From positions 1 through 64,000 of the forward strand of contig CANTFL010001229.1 of NCBI GenBank assembly GCA_947650285.1: a stretch of 64,000 nucleotides of DNA. The letters are read 5' to 3'. Made by a program: the position numbers and the translations under genes. The notes below the pieces were generated by a model. That model was not told the origin of the DNA and did not search any database. It worked only from the letters and a program-made list of their open reading frames with translations. Source of the DNA: Hyaloperonospora brassicae. Taxonomy: Eukaryota; Oomycota; Peronosporomycetes; Peronosporales; Peronosporaceae. This document shows positions 1-11,443 of this stretch, piece after piece. Numbering within the stretch: the first letter of the stretch is position 1; each line of letters begins with the position of its first letter.

Positions 1-385
1 ATTGTCTCGAATGATGAGGCTCCACCTATTCAGCAGAACCACACTTCGCGCAGCAGCAATTGATTCCCACACGACTCATTAGGTGCGTCTCTGATCAGGT
101 CATGCATCATGTCGAAACCAACGTCTATGCCTGTTGGGCGCCACAATCTGCATATAAATACTAGACAGTCGCCAAAGCGGTACACCACTTCGCATTATCT
201 CGTCTTACTTTGACAACGCCTCGATCACTAACGGCCAATGGCGCCAACTTTTCGGAGCCACTAGGATAACTCTGCGTTGCTGTATCTCGCTTGTGCTCAC
301 AGACCTGCGTTTCTTGAGTAAATTCGTAAACTGCCGATTGACCCGTCAGTCCCGTGGAGTCGTTGACACGGCAAGCTGACCGCAT
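1..385. repeat. Outer segment of large inverted duplication, left copy
   Basis: This segment is the reverse complement of 35500-35884, with roughly 25 differences counted by eye in 385 bp (about 6%). That is far more than in the adjoining arm. It starts at base 1, so the inverted homology may continue outside the window. No gene is recognised. The short reading frames here have no family features. Confidence 0.85.
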
Positions 386-1795
386 TCACAAACACATTTT
401 ATCGTCCTGTAGAGTGGGGCAGGTAATCTGCTTTTCGTAAATGCAGCCACTTTATCCACGATGTCATGTCACCCGGTGATTCGACTGAGCTTGACAGGCC
501 CTCATGCGTAGCCTGATGTGTCTGGCACGCAAAGTAGTTTTCATCTCATTTGCTTTTTCCACGAAAACGTGGACTTTTCTCCTCCAAGTGATCGGATGTG
601 CCGTGTTGGTCCACCACGAAGCTCTGCAGCGTTCACCACTGGCCGACCTGCTTTGCGCTTCTAGCTCGCGAGCACCATATGCCCTCGCTGTCATGGCTGC
701 TTATCAGTCTTCATGGCTGTTGTGTACGTAAACTTCTCTTTCGCAGTGCGTCACCGTGTGACAACGTTAACAGCGACGAACTGTTTTGCGCAGCACTCTT
801 CGGTGACTCAACTTTGCGCATGATCTACAACGGGATCCTGGAGTCATTTGTAGCGATTGTGTATCTGCGGCTTTCATCACTAATGAATACGCACTCCGAT
901 GCTGATGCACACGATTCAAGGACGGACCGAGTCAAGAGTAACGAACAGAAAGTCCGGTTTACCCCAACCGGTGTCGACAGTATGAGTCGCGATCGAGCTC
1001 TCAGTCCTGACATGTTCGATGGGCTTAACAAACGAGCACAAGAAGTTGGACAGAGATCTGGTCAGCGCAAGTAGATAAGCGAATTGCTTGCTTTCTGCAT
1101 TCAGTGCGCCATTTGTTACCTTGCGGGTCGTTCTCGGGACGATGGCAACACTTTTGACATGGTCTGACCCAATGCTACACGTATCATCTGTCTGTTCACC
1201 AGACCTTGGTCCGTGTACGCATATTTCCATGCCATCAAGTTAGTAACGTATCATCGCGTATATCCATCCATGCCAAGGCGCATCGCGAGGTTCGGATCTG
1301 TTCGCCAACAGTGATGAGTATGACTCCGCAGACTGTATGGATACTCCCCGTGGCAGTCTGTGGCACCAGCATCTGCATACCACCACGCCACGGTTTGAAG
1401 AGCTCTGTTTTGTTGACCGTGTCGCGGACATATCACGAGGACCGATGGCTTTGCGACGACGATGTCTGCGACATCAGCTCGACGAAGGTCGAGTGCTGTA
1501 TACCACCTGATCGATAGATACCCTATCCCAGATACCTCCTGATCGATTGGCTGACATCTCTGTCAATGCAAGGTGTTCTACTTGGCCTCGCAGCTCCTGT
1601 CGATCATTCCTTCCTTGCCTCGAGCACAGCACACGTTGGCTTTGCCTTTCAGGCAGTAGTGAACAGACAACACAACGACGGATGAAGGTATGATGTATTT
1701 AACGAGTTACAAACGCGAGCTGATGCCCTGACAGAAAATGGGGCGTAACGATTACAGTGCATTCGGTACACGCGCGCACATCGGAGACACAGCGA
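386..1795. other. Gene-poor flank downstream of the left ABC transporter
   Basis: I see no convincing gene. An open stretch at 598-1074 (+) reaches 158 codons but has no recognisable motif, composition or neighbour support. It recurs in the right arm only because the whole arm is duplicated. Confidence 0.5.
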
Positions 1796-4700
1796 TCACC
1801 GCTTCTGGTGGTTCACAAAGCGCATCGCCACCAGCGTGAGCACACGGAAGAGCACCAAGAACGCCAGCACGATGCCGTTGTTGCGCCAGATTTCGCTGTG
1901 CTTCACGAGGAACGTACTGTCCAAGTAGCTCTTCACGATCAGACCCGCAGGAAGGTTCGGCGGCATGTTCGTCATGAGCTCGCAACCAACGTCGTCGCCC
2001 ACGCCGCTGTCGGGACAGTCGCCGAACACGAGGCTGGCCAGGACTGCAAACGTGTACTTCTGCGGCGTGATGTGGTACAACCACTTGTAGCCCGTCGGCA
2101 GGTCTCCAGCAGGGGGAGAGAAGCCCATGAACAGCAGGAAGATCAACGCCATGAGAAAACCCAAAATCTGGGCGACTTCCACATTCGGCAGCAAGAACAC
2201 CAGGAACTCGCCGATGTACGCCTGCAGCAGCACGTGCATCGACACGGCAAGCCAGAACGTGAAGAAGGCACTGGCCCCGCTGAAGCCGACCATCGGGTAG
2301 AAAGGAGCCATGAACAGCATCACAGCCAGGAACGTGTACGGGATCTCCACCACACTCGAAGCAAAGAAGTACCAGACCGCGTTGTACGTCTGCGCTGCGC
2401 GTTCGCGGTAGAAAACGCCACGCTCCTGAGAAGCGATGGGCAACGAGCTGTTGAACGAACTGATGCCGAGGAACGCGACCGTCAAGTACAACATGCCCAT
2501 GCCCGAGTTGATGCCAGTGAATGATGTGTACTCCGAGTCGACGTACGTGATGCCGAAGACGAGACCCAGCACCAGAGATACGAAGAATCGTGTCAAGTTG
2601 AACGATGCCGTGCGCCAGTACATGCGGAAGAAGCGCTGCATCACCATCTTCATCTGGACCAGCTCCGTTGCAGCGCGCTTGTCCGTGAAGATCAGTTCAG
2701 GCAAGTCCGCCGACGGTCGAGTTACACCATCACGGTCCAAATTGGTCTGCAGAATCTCAAACTGTCTGCTCTCCTGGAAGACCTTCACAAAGTCCTTGGC
2801 ACCGTTGCTGTTGCCCACGCCCGCACCAATCACCTCCAACATCCACGTTGCCGCGTTGTAGTTGCTTGCCAACTTCGTCACACCCTCGATGGACTCAAAG
2901 TACGCAATCATCTCACACGCGTTTTCACCCAGCTCACCCGCGAACACCGTCTCACCGCCGCGCTTCAGCAGTAACAGACTGTCGAATACGCTGAAAACTT
3001 CCGTCGAAGGCTGATGGATCGTGCACACAATGGTCCGACCCGTGTTCGCCACCTTGCGCACGCCGTCCATGATGAGCTTGGCGGAACGCGCATCCAGTCC
3101 GCTCGTGGGCTCGTCCAGGAAAAGCACACTGGGCTGAGCCGCCAGCTCCACACCGATCGTCAGTCGCTTCATCTGCTCCACAGAACTGCCGCGGACGATC
3201 TGATCAGCAATCGGGTGCAGGTCGAGCAGCTCCAGGCATTCGTTCACCGAGTCGTACTTCTGACTGTCCGGAACGTCGGCGCCCTGGCGAAGAAATGCAC
3301 TGAACGTGAGCGCCTCGCGGAATGTTGTCGAGTCACAGTGGATGTCCATTTGCTCGCAGTACCCAGTTGAGCGTCGGATGGCGAGGTCGGTGGCAGGAAC
3401 GCCGTTGAGCAGGATGTGGCCACCGATCGTTCCTCCCGTTTTGCGGCCAGCAATGACATCCATCAGCGTCGTCTTGCCGGCACCCGACGATCCCATGAGT
3501 GCCGTGATGGTACCTGGCAGCGCGCAGCCACTGATGCCTTTCAGCAGGTCGATCGTTCCTTTCGGGTTGGTCGGGTCCGGCACGCTGTACCAGAGGTCCT
3601 TGAAAGCGATGGTGACTGGGACGAAGAGCTTGTCGCTGGCAGGCGCCACAGAGAGTGCAGCGTCGCCACCGTTTGTCGAGCCACGCGGCGTTTGCATCAG
3701 ACCGTATCCGTCCTTGGTGTCGCCCTTGTTCTCCGAGGTCAATGTCACGTTCTCGGGACTCTCATACCGGTTGTACTCCAGTGCGATGAACGAGAGACAC
3801 ATGAAGAAAACGTATGCGCCACCGATGAACGCAATGCTGTACCACAGCCAGTACTTTTCGGACGGAACCTCAAATGTACCGAGCGAGTATATGCCGGCCG
3901 TCTGATTGAAGCTCTCGCAGAAATTGATGTCACCGTAAACGCACGTGTCAAAGGTGTCGTCCCTGTACTGGTTCACTGCTAGCGCGCGCACGCACCAAGC
4001 AATTGGGTTTAGCCAGTATATCCAGATGAGGTAGTCCGGAATTTGCTCTTTCGTGATGACGAAGCCTCCGAACAAGATGAAGAACAGGATCGAGACACTG
4101 GAGATCGGGTTGGCGATGCTGAAGTTCGGCGAAGCAGAAGCCAAGAAGAAGAAGAACGCCGTGAACGCGAGGTTCGTTATAATCAGCATCAACAGGAACA
4201 GGAAGAACGCCCCGATCGTGTCCACAAAGCCGCACATCCAGTACACGATGCAGCCGAACACGACACTCTCCAGAATGATCGGTAGCAGCTGGCTCGCCGA
4301 CGACGAAAGCACATACGATGCCGTGCGGAAGAAGTTGGCTCCACGCTGCTTGTAGAACACCTCGCGCGCAGCCATGACTGTCGGGATCTGAGCAGACTGG
4401 CCCAGCGACAAACACAGCACCGAAGCGAAGATGACGCCCATGACCAGCTGTGCGTTAGTCGGGTCAAACTGGTAGAAGACGCTGGCATACAGCAAACCCA
4501 TGATGGTGTTCATGAACAAGCGCCCACACAGTGCCGCCGAGTCGCGCAACGTCACCTTGACCTGCCGTGTCATCAACAAACACGTGCTGTCCCAGAAGTT
4601 CTGGTGAAACTCTGGCAGAATATCCATGTGCACCTTCTTGTCCTGAACGAGGGCGGGGTGTACCGGATCTTCGAGGCTTGCTCGCATTCGGTCACAGATG

Positions 4701-5884
4701 GACGAGCGCTCGAACGCTGTGGCAAAGTCGCTGGCCGACCGCGGGACCAAACTGCCTCGATCCGATTCCACTTCGTACTGCGCTTGCTTGTCCGTGCCGA
4801 GATCCAGCAAGAAGTCGGCCACATCACGACGAGGTGGACACTTGAAGCCCAAGCCTTCGAAGTAACTCAGTGCCTCAGCCCTCGGTCCGTGGTACATCTC
4901 GTAGCCCTCGTTCAAGATCACGACATCGTCGAAGAGCTGAAAGACCTCGGGCGACGGCTGCAGCAGCGAAATCACGATCGTCTTGCGGAACTTCTTGGCA
5001 ATGCTGCGCTGGGTCGTGATGATGTCGAACGTCGCGGCGCTGTCGAGTCCCGTACTGATCTCGTCCATCATCATGACGTACTTGTTGCCGAACTCCATCT
5101 CGCCCGTTGTCACGCGCTTGCGCTCTCCACCCGACACACCGCGGATCATGGCGTCGCCCACGATGGTGTTCTGACAGTTGTCGAGTCCGAGCTGCTGGAT
5201 GACGATGTCTGGGTAGTGCTTGTACATGGCTCTCGCAGCATCCAGCGCGGCCTTGTTCTCCTCGGGCGAGCCGTTGATAAGGTGGTCCTCGTCACGTTTG
5301 GAGAGACCGCCACCGCAACAGGCGTGTGCGAACTCAAGCGTCTCTTTCACAGTCAAGAGCGGGTAGTGCTTGTCTCGCTGGGTCACGTAGGACACGAACT
5401 GCGGCAGGTGCTTGCGCATCTCCTTGGCTGGTGTGCCATTGTACGTCACATCGCCCTCCATCGTGATGTTCTTGCCGTCCGGGAAGCGGCCGCTGATCAG
5501 CTTCATGAGCGACGACTTGCCAGATCCCGGCTGGCCGAGCACGAGCGTGATGGTGCCTGGCTTGAACACGCCGCTGATGTTCTTGAGGATCTCCTTCTTC
5601 ACGACTTGCTTGCTGGACCTCAGCTCGCGGACCCCCGTCTTGATCACGTTGATCAGAGTGGGCAGCTCCACAGTGATGTTCGACTCGTCTTTCACCATAA
5701 TGTCGGCCGTAATGGACACGTCTTTGAAGCGCACCTCCATCTGCGGAAGCGCTTTGCCCAGTGATTTCTCCATGCGCGACGCAACGTGGTCGTGCAGCGC
5801 CTGCGGTCCCTCGGCCAGCAGTGTTTTGCTACTTTCGTACTCGATAGCAGCACGCAGAGGCGTGTCGGACACGTTGAGATTCAT
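1796..5884 (-). CDS. PDR-type (full-size ABCG) ABC transporter, left copy
   Basis: This is an intronless gene for 1362 residues, the usual length of oomycete pleiotropic-drug-resistance transporters, laid out NBD1-TMD1-NBD2-TMD2. NBD1 has Walker A GQPGSGKS at residues 117-124, signature VSGGERKR at about 250-257 and Walker B ending MMMDE near 271-275. NBD2 has Walker A GSSGAGKT near 798 and Walker B LFLDEPTSGLD near 920-930. The NBD2 signature is the degenerate VEQMKRLTIG form, so one ATP site is probably weak, as is typical of the PDR family. Each TMD is a hydrophobic block of several spans. The family exports hydrophobic drugs, sterols or plant defence compounds across the plasma membrane; the substrate here is unknown. 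The start is the first ATG after an INR-like element. The protein differs from the right copy at residue 1316 (Ile here, Thr there). Confidence 0.96.
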   Translation of the reverse strand: MNLNVSDTPLRAAIEYESSKTLLAEGPQALHDHVASRMEKSLGKALPQMEVRFKDVSITADIMVKDESNITVELPTLINVIKTGVRELRSSKQVVKKEILKNISGVFKPGTITLVLGQPGSGKSSLMKLISGRFPDGKNITMEGDVTYNGTPAKEMRKHLPQFVSYVTQRDKHYPLLTVKETLEFAHACCGGGLSKRDEDHLINGSPEENKAALDAARAMYKHYPDIVIQQLGLDNCQNTIVGDAMIRGVSGGERKRVTTGEMEFGNKYVMMMDEISTGLDSAATFDIITTQRSIAKKFRKTIVISLLQPSPEVFQLFDDVVILNEGYEMYHGPRAEALSYFEGLGFKCPPRRDVADFLLDLGTDKQAQYEVESDRGSLVPRSASDFATAFERSSICDRMRASLEDPVHPALVQDKKVHMDILPEFHQNFWDSTCLLMTRQVKVTLRDSAALCGRLFMNTIMGLLYASVFYQFDPTNAQLVMGVIFASVLCLSLGQSAQIPTVMAAREVFYKQRGANFFRTASYVLSSSASQLLPIILESVVFGCIVYWMCGFVDTIGAFFLFLLMLIITNLAFTAFFFFLASASPNFSIANPISSVSILFFILFGGFVITKEQIPDYLIWIYWLNPIAWCVRALAVNQYRDDTFDTCVYGDINFCESFNQTAGIYSLGTFEVPSEKYWLWYSIAFIGGAYVFFMCLSFIALEYNRYESPENVTLTSENKGDTKDGYGLMQTPRGSTNGGDAALSVAPASDKLFVPVTIAFKDLWYSVPDPTNPKGTIDLLKGISGCALPGTITALMGSSGAGKTTLMDVIAGRKTGGTIGGHILLNGVPATDLAIRRSTGYCEQMDIHCDSTTFREALTFSAFLRQGADVPDSQKYDSVNECLELLDLHPIADQIVRGSSVEQMKRLTIGVELAAQPSVLFLDEPTSGLDARSAKLIMDGVRKVANTGRTIVCTIHQPSTEVFSVFDSLLLLKRGGETVFAGELGENACEMIAYFESIEGVTKLASNYNAATWMLEVIGAGVGNSNGAKDFVKVFQESRQFEILQTNLDRDGVTRPSADLPELIFTDKRAATELVQMKMVMQRFFRMYWRTASFNLTRFFVSLVLGLVFGITYVDSEYTSFTGINSGMGMLYLTVAFLGISSFNSSLPIASQERGVFYRERAAQTYNAVWYFFASSVVEIPYTFLAVMLFMAPFYPMVGFSGASAFFTFWLAVSMHVLLQAYIGEFLVFLLPNVEVAQILGFLMALIFLLFMGFSPPAGDLPTGYKWLYHITPQKYTFAVLASLVFGDCPDSGVGDDVGCELMTNMPPNLPAGLIVKSYLDSTFLVKHSEIWRNNGIVLAFLVLFRVLTLVAMRFVNHQKR

Positions 5885-5967
5885 ACCGGATTGCGCGGTT
5901 CAGCACGAGAGAAAGAGATCTGGTAGTTGCAGTAGTTGACTGGTGGGGGATTTGTCGCCTTGAGAGC

Positions 5968-5985
5968 GCAAATCGCGAAGTGACC
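5968..5985 (-). promoter_or_regulatory. Oomycete initiator-like (INR+FPR) element, left ABC gene
   Basis: On the minus strand the sequence reads GGTCACTTCGCGATTTGC. It fits the oomycete initiator TCAYTYY followed by an A/T-TTT flanking motif, and lies about 85-100 nt before the transporter ATG. Oomycete core promoters commonly show this element at the transcription start. The match was made by eye and no transcript was seen. Confidence 0.5.
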
Positions 5986-7847
5986 GATTCTGGAGGTAAG
6001 GCCGGTGTAGGTGGTGGCGCAACGTGTTGGTGGCGTGAACGCGGTGAAACACGGCAGCTGTGCGTAATACATGGTGTGAGTAATTGTCCAGCCGATAGCA
6101 GAGCATGATGAGACTCCGTAATCGTCGTCCGTTAGGTGGCTCTGTTGTTAGCAATGGAGTCGCTATTGCACGTGTCGATCGTAGCCAATGAAAGCCCTTG
6201 ATCCTCGACATGAGGCGTAAGCAGACAAGCTGTCTCACCGAGCGAACGGTTGACGACTGCGCTACGGTCCTGTTGGCAACGCCTTCGTGTTGGCATAATC
6301 AAGCCGAACGCTTGACCGCATGCTCACACATCCAATGATTACACGCGATGGTACCACTTCTCAGAGGTGCTGAACGGCTGGACACAATTGACGATGTCGT
6401 TTTACAACTTTTATGTTTGATATTAAGGGTATTAGTGAGTTACTTGTTTACTTTCTTTTTACGATGAGCCTTTCCCCAACGATTTTCGACTTGTGAATAC
6501 GTCCGCAGAATGAATGATTACCTCGTTGAGGCGGAGTGCCACTCGTGACGCCCGATATCTCACGCCGAAGACGAGGAGGAGGAAGAAAGCGGTGTAGTCG
6601 TGGTAGAACATCCAGGCAAAGCGTTCGTGCTGACATCTTCGAATAGTCGTAAGTACTCAATCGACAGTCTGGCCTCCGTCTCATCATTACCCCCTGATGA
6701 TGTTTTGTACTCCGAACGTTTCGAAAAAAGGTCAAAATGCTGTCCCTGCTGTAAACCATTGCATATATGTTTGATTACGGCAGCTGATGGTACAGGTGGA
6801 AGCAATGGATAGGTAAAACAGCTACTAGTAGAACACCATCACGGCTGACGACGTCCTGTACCACGTGTCGTCCCCGCTAAACCGGTCGTCTCTGCGCCAC
6901 GAGCTGTCGCTCGAGCGACCACGCCCTTTAGTCACTAATGGTGGTCGCAACTCCATACCCGCTATATTCCATCGTTTCAGCTGTCCTACGCTATCCATCT
7001 CTATAACGTGTTGTTGTAGACAGCTTAACACTTTCGCAACAAGTCAGTCCGAACTGTTTACACGGATAGGAAATGCCACGATGTAGCGAATTAAGTTTTT
7101 CTCAGTGGCGTTTACAGCAATAGTCTCATGTGATTGCGTGATTGTAGAGTCGTGTTGACTTCTCTGACCGCAGCATGAGTGAAGGTACGATGCTACGAGG
7201 CGTCACTCTTTAATTGTCACAGTCCAGCTTAAGTCAGTCTCAGCCTCGGCCCCTCATCTCGCGCAGGCCTCTTCAGTAAAATTCTCCATCGCAGACATTA
7301 AAGCGGGGAGGGCTTTGTACAGAGCATGCCGCTCATGCGGAAGACCTCTTCAAATAAGCAATTACGGCTGGTGAAGTACTCGTGCCACGCGTAACTGCTT
7401 CGGCAGTCACGTGCTTCGAGACCGGTAACCGCCTAACGGTAGCCAGGAGACCTATTTTGCTGGTGGCGTCCCCGTGCAATGCGTCATCGCTTAGGCATAG
7501 CACTCGTCCGATCTACGAACGATTGAGCGGCCAACGTGGGACCTGCCCTCAATCGTGACAGTAGCCTTACGTTCAGCGCTGTTGCATCGGAAATTGCGCA
7601 AAAGGTAATAAGACTTTGGTTGATGCTTTCCCCCTGTGTGCATTTCATGCACACTTGATACTTGTCCTGCCTCTTAATTCGCAGGGCAAATCCATCGACG
7701 AACGTAGTCTACAGACGCACATCTCGAATTGCAATGTCACTTGCCCGAGGCATCCAGCGGCATTCCCTTACGCATAATAGGGTTGATCTTATTAAGGTAG
7801 ACTATGTAACGTAGAAGTGATGATATCGTAGGGTGATAAAAATAGGG
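5986..7847. other. Gene-poor region upstream of the left ABC gene
   Basis: This 1.9-kb stretch lies between the transporter promoter and the element with inverted ends. Small open frames at 6054-6238 and 6448-6812 have no family features. I see no gene, RNA gene or repeat here beyond its copy in the right arm. Confidence 0.45.
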
Positions 7848-8983
7848 GAAATAAAAGAATGCCCTATTTAATGACGAAAATAAAAAAATGCCCCAGATAA
7901 TTGGAAATTAAAAAAATGCCCCACGTTCTATCATACTAAATTTTATCTAGCACACATATAACCAGACGTCCTCAATCATTTTTTCCATTTTACGGCCGAG
8001 ACCAACCCCCGCCCTGTTTAGGAAGCCGCGGAGACGGTTCTGCCGCGGGCGTGCTGCGCTTGCAGTCACCAGTTGCCGGCGCAGACGCGAGATATGAGGA
8101 CGTAAATAAATTTAGTCGGTGCTAATGTTGTTGATGTTATTGTTATTGTCATTGCTTTTGTTTTTGTTGTTTTAGTTGCTATTGTTGATGTTGCTACTGC
8201 TGCTGTTATTCTTGAAGAAACTGCGGTTGCTGTTGTTGTTAATCTGTTGATGATGCTACTGCTTTTGGTGATGCTACTGCTGTTGATGCTGCTACTGTTG
8301 TTGTATGTGCTGCGGTTGCTATTCATGATAATCTGCTTATGGGATTGCATTTTCGCGCTCCCTAACGTTTATGCGTCGACTTGACCCGTCGCCATTCCGC
8401 AGCGCGCGACGTCGAAGCTCGCCGAGTCCGTTCCGACGCCGACGGAGTTTGAGTCTCAGTCGTATTCAGCCTCCGAGTCGCAGCAGGAGCTCGAGTTGTG
8501 GACGCAGCAGCCGGAGCAGCCGCAGATGAAGATTTAGTCGCGTGCGGCAGCAGGTAAAGGCACTAGATGCAGTTGTTGCAGAGGATGAATTTGCGTGCAA
8601 GGACGCCCGCAACAAGCGCGTAAGGTGCTCAATGACGGATATCGTACGTTTGCGTGTGTGTGTAGCTAGAAATAGACGATTGTGGTGCTGCACCTACCGA
8701 GCTGCTTTTAAGGCCAATAAACCGGTTTACTAGAACGATTGGATTAAAGCAACTTGTCCGTTAAAATGCCAGCATCTACTATAAGGGATTAGAGTAAATT
8801 GCATCGCGCTCATGGAAACTGCGTTAAGAACCGTAATTAACAGAACCAGAACTTGGATCGATGTGTTGCGCTTGAGTTACTTAAGGCGTGGCTGCATCGT
8901 GATTCTCGATATGAGAGGCATTTATGTATGCATGACGTGGGACATTTTTTATTTTCCCATTATCTGGGGCATTTTTTATTTTC
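7848..8983. mobile_element. Putative non-autonomous element with inverted A/T-rich ends, left copy
   Basis: The left end (7848-7925) and the reverse complement of the right end (8936-8983) share a block built on AAAATAAAAAATGCCCCAGA. Each end holds two or three imperfect units of about 28 bp. The inside has no transposase. It has a trinucleotide-rich tract and a C/G-rich segment with CAG-type repeats near 8470-8530. The exact ends and a target duplication were not found, so the class is open: MITE-like or a fragment of a larger DNA element. Confidence 0.5.
8110..8335. repeat. Degenerate TTG/TTA/CTG trinucleotide tract, left copy
   Basis: About 225 bp of interrupted triplets (TTG, TTA, CTG, GAT on the plus strand) inside the element with inverted ends. 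It produces a long low-complexity Asn/Ser/Thr reading frame on the minus strand, which I do not treat as a gene. Confidence 0.75.
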
Positions 8984-9245
8984 GTGATACTATTTGGTTA
9001 TTTTTTAGGCCACGACCAGTGGCACACCCCACTTTTGCTAGGAGCACACCCTTTTTTTGCTACGGGTTACAACCGCCCTCCTAAAATGGTTAAAGGACTT
9101 CATATTTCATGGTGCAGAATAAGTGAAATACGTAGTCACTTACTAAACTCTCGTGACGGATCTCAGGAGCAACTGGGAAATCCCATGGCTCAAGAGTAAA
9201 TAAGTCCAGGTAGACGTGCAATACCGCCCCTTGGACTACTGTATC
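8984..9245. other. Spacer with short G/C-box repeats before gypsy-1A
   Basis: At 9009-9065 two imperfect 22-bp units carry a GGGTGTGC core on the minus strand. Otherwise nothing is recognised before the LTR at 9246. Confidence 0.4.
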
Positions 9246-9638
9246 TGTAACGGGGCAGCCCGTTACATGGAAGTGTCACTTCAAAAGAAAGTGACAACAA
9301 AGAATATTAAGTGAATATTCTTTGAAAAATATCACCGATAATGGTGATATTGGTGAAGCGACCAAAGGGTCTGCTCATTGGTTGATATCGTGATGATATC
9401 AACCCACCAATCGCCACAAGACGCGCGCAATGAGTGGTGACGAGACGTCACCATACACTCAGTTAGAATAGTATAATTAAGTCAAGTCAAAGAAAGAGAC
9501 AGTGGACAAAAGACTCAATTATACTAATATAACAGTTTTACGTTTTCCTTATTCTACGCTTCCTCGTTTGCCTCGTGTACGTCTGTCGGGGCACCCAAGC
9601 CCTTGCGTTAAGTTCACGCAAGGGTGTGCCCCGTTACA
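9246..9638 (+). repeat. 5' LTR of gypsy-1A
   Basis: The LTR is 393 bp with TG...CA ends. It opens with a palindrome (TGTAACGGG, GCAG, CCCGTTACA; 9246-9267). Near its end it has a 9-bp stem, 7-nt loop hairpin (9600-9624), a plausible RNA 3'-end structure. The following TGGTAGCAC from 9641 fits a primer-binding site for the 3' end of an initiator-Met-type tRNA, two bases inside the LTR. Confidence 0.9.
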
Positions 9639-9682
9639 CCTGGTAGCACTTCGTAGTCCTTCCAAGGACCACAACATCCAAC

Positions 9683-10855
9683 ATGAACATGTTGGATGAT
9701 GAAGAGACCTTATACGCCACGCGTGAAGGGTTTACCCATTTGAGTGACATCGAATGGGGTGCGGTAGAACGAATGAGTTCTAACGTAGGCGAGTTCGCCA
9801 TTAGCGCCAGGTCGCAGTCTCTAGACAGAGACCAACAACATGCCGCTATCGCCAAGTTCATTCAACATGAACTTGTCACCGAAAGGGAGAAAGTAGCCTT
9901 ACTTCACCAGCAAGGCTCTCAACAGGCCGAGCAGTTGAGAGAACTCGGTGCTCAACAGACAGAGCTGTTGAGACAGCAGCAATTCCATGCTGCTGTAGGC
10001 GGGACGGCACATGCGCGTCGTCCCGAGGTCATGAAGGTTGACATCTCCAAGTACAGTGGAGTCCCGGAGGACTCCCTGTTACTGTGATTTGTCGAGCTCG
10101 ACAGAGCCTTAAGGGCTCGTAGCGTCGAAGATGAGCAAATGAAACTCACATTTGCTCAGACCCACTTGGCAGGGCGTGCCAAAACTTAGCCTCTGGGGCT
10201 CGATAGTAGCGACCCAAATGTGTTTAGGTCGCTAGATGACTTCAAGTCCCGGCTCAGACACCAGTTTGAGCCGCCACGAGCTGAGTTCAGGGCGCGTTCT
10301 GAGCTCCTGAAATTCAAGCAGGGTAAGCGTGGTGTGCACGCTTACGCACAACATAAACGACTCCTCGCGAGTAGTATAACTGCTAACCCAGTTCGTGAAC
10401 ACACGTTGATTACGGTGTTCATGCAAGGGCTCGCAGAAGGGCCCGTCAGGAGCCACCTGTTCCGCCTTGAATTGAATATGCTTGAAGAAGCGATATCAGC
10501 CGCGGAACAGAAAGACTTTAGCATGAGACAGGCTCATGCTAGCTCAAACTCTTATCGTCCACCAAGACGACAAGAGATCGGAGGTCAAGAACCAATGAAC
10601 CTCTGCTATGTTGAGAGCGAGAGACCTCGCTCTTCAAACAACAAGCGATTGCTGAAGTGCAATCGCTGTCAGAAGTTTGGGCAGTTCGCACATGAGTGTA
10701 GTGCCCCAAGCCCAGTACCAAACAGTACTGAGCGAAATAGACGACCATTCGCCAAGAAGGGCAATGGGCGTGGGTCCAGCGCTGTTGCGAAGCCGCATAG
10801 GGAGACGGACCATCAAAAAATGGTCGGGGTCAGTAGGGGCGGATCGCCCTACTGA
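9683..10855 (+). pseudogene. gypsy-1A gag (broken)
   Basis: This is the capsid/nucleocapsid gene of the element, in one reading frame interrupted by a TGA at 10085-10087 and a TAG at 10187-10189. The first part (134 residues) is glutamine-rich with a likely coiled coil. The second (10220-10855, 211 residues) carries the capsid-type region and a CCHC zinc knuckle (C-x2-C-x4-H-x4-C) at 10658-10699 for RNA binding. Both stops fall where family context suggests a Trp codon. Stop read-through cannot be excluded but seems unlikely, since the rest of pol is damaged too. Confidence 0.85.
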
Positions 10856-11347
10856 TCCAGCAACCTCAAGAGAATTTGCAAATATCTTGACGAAAGTTGC
10901 TCCAGATACACAATCATTGTGTGTCTCTGCACCTGGTGATGACGTTTCGCTCATCACCTTGAAGTTGGAAGCGACAAATGATTTGTCGCTTCGTGCCCTA
11001 GTAGACTGTGGGGCGTCGAACAACTTTGTTCGTCGCCAGTCACTAAAGGCTGGAAGTATCAACTTTGTGGAGCGCGACAACCTCTCACGAGAATGACGGT
11101 GCGCCTTGCAACAGGCGCATCGATTACAGTTGAGAAACGTGTAGTAGGAATCCACTACACGCTAGAGGGCGAACAGTACGATGATGGCTTCATCGTACTG
11201 GATCTGGATGACAAATTTGATGTTGTCCTGGGATTACCTTGGATCAGAAGGTACGAGCCAAGAGTGATCCGGCAGCATCGATCCGTGAAGATGCCTGCCA
11301 CTTGTTCATCAGATGGCCATCTGATGAACGTCACGGAGCGTCCATAA
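10856..11347 (+). pseudogene. gypsy-1A retropepsin-like aspartic protease (broken)
   Basis: The reading frame enters from the +1 frame overlapping the end of gag (from 10677) and returns to the gag frame at 11093. An active-site D-C-G-A motif starts at 11004, where the family has D-S/T-G-A; the Cys is unusual. The downstream half ends with the VLGLPWIRRYEP block, typical of gypsy proteases, and then a TAA at 11345. The net frame is kept, so two compensating one-base changes are likely. Confidence 0.75.
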
Positions 11348-11443
11348 GCGTGTGGGTGTTCTGCGAGTGAGTGCGATGGCCTCACTTGCGGTTCGGTCGT
11401 TCGCACGAATGAACAAGATCACAGTGTAGTTGATCACTACACT

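Noticed and set aside
598..1074. 158-codon frame as a gene, with mirror at 31215-31691
   Set aside because: No domain, signal peptide or promoter support. A search for secreted RxLR-type effectors in short frames of the window found no convincing case.
1757..2524. 255-codon plus-strand frame under the end of the transporter, with mirror at 29768-30535
   Set aside because: A shadow of the transporter TMD2, His/Arg/Glu-rich as expected of an antisense frame.
4604..5764. 386-codon open frame on the plus strand, and mirror at 26528-27688
   Set aside because: It lies wholly antisense to the transporter NBD1, where strong codon bias leaves the opposite strand open. It has no family motif of its own.
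8066..8350. Asn/Ser/Thr-rich 94-codon frame, with mirror at 23942-24226
   Set aside because: It arises from the triplet repeat tract and has no other coding sign.
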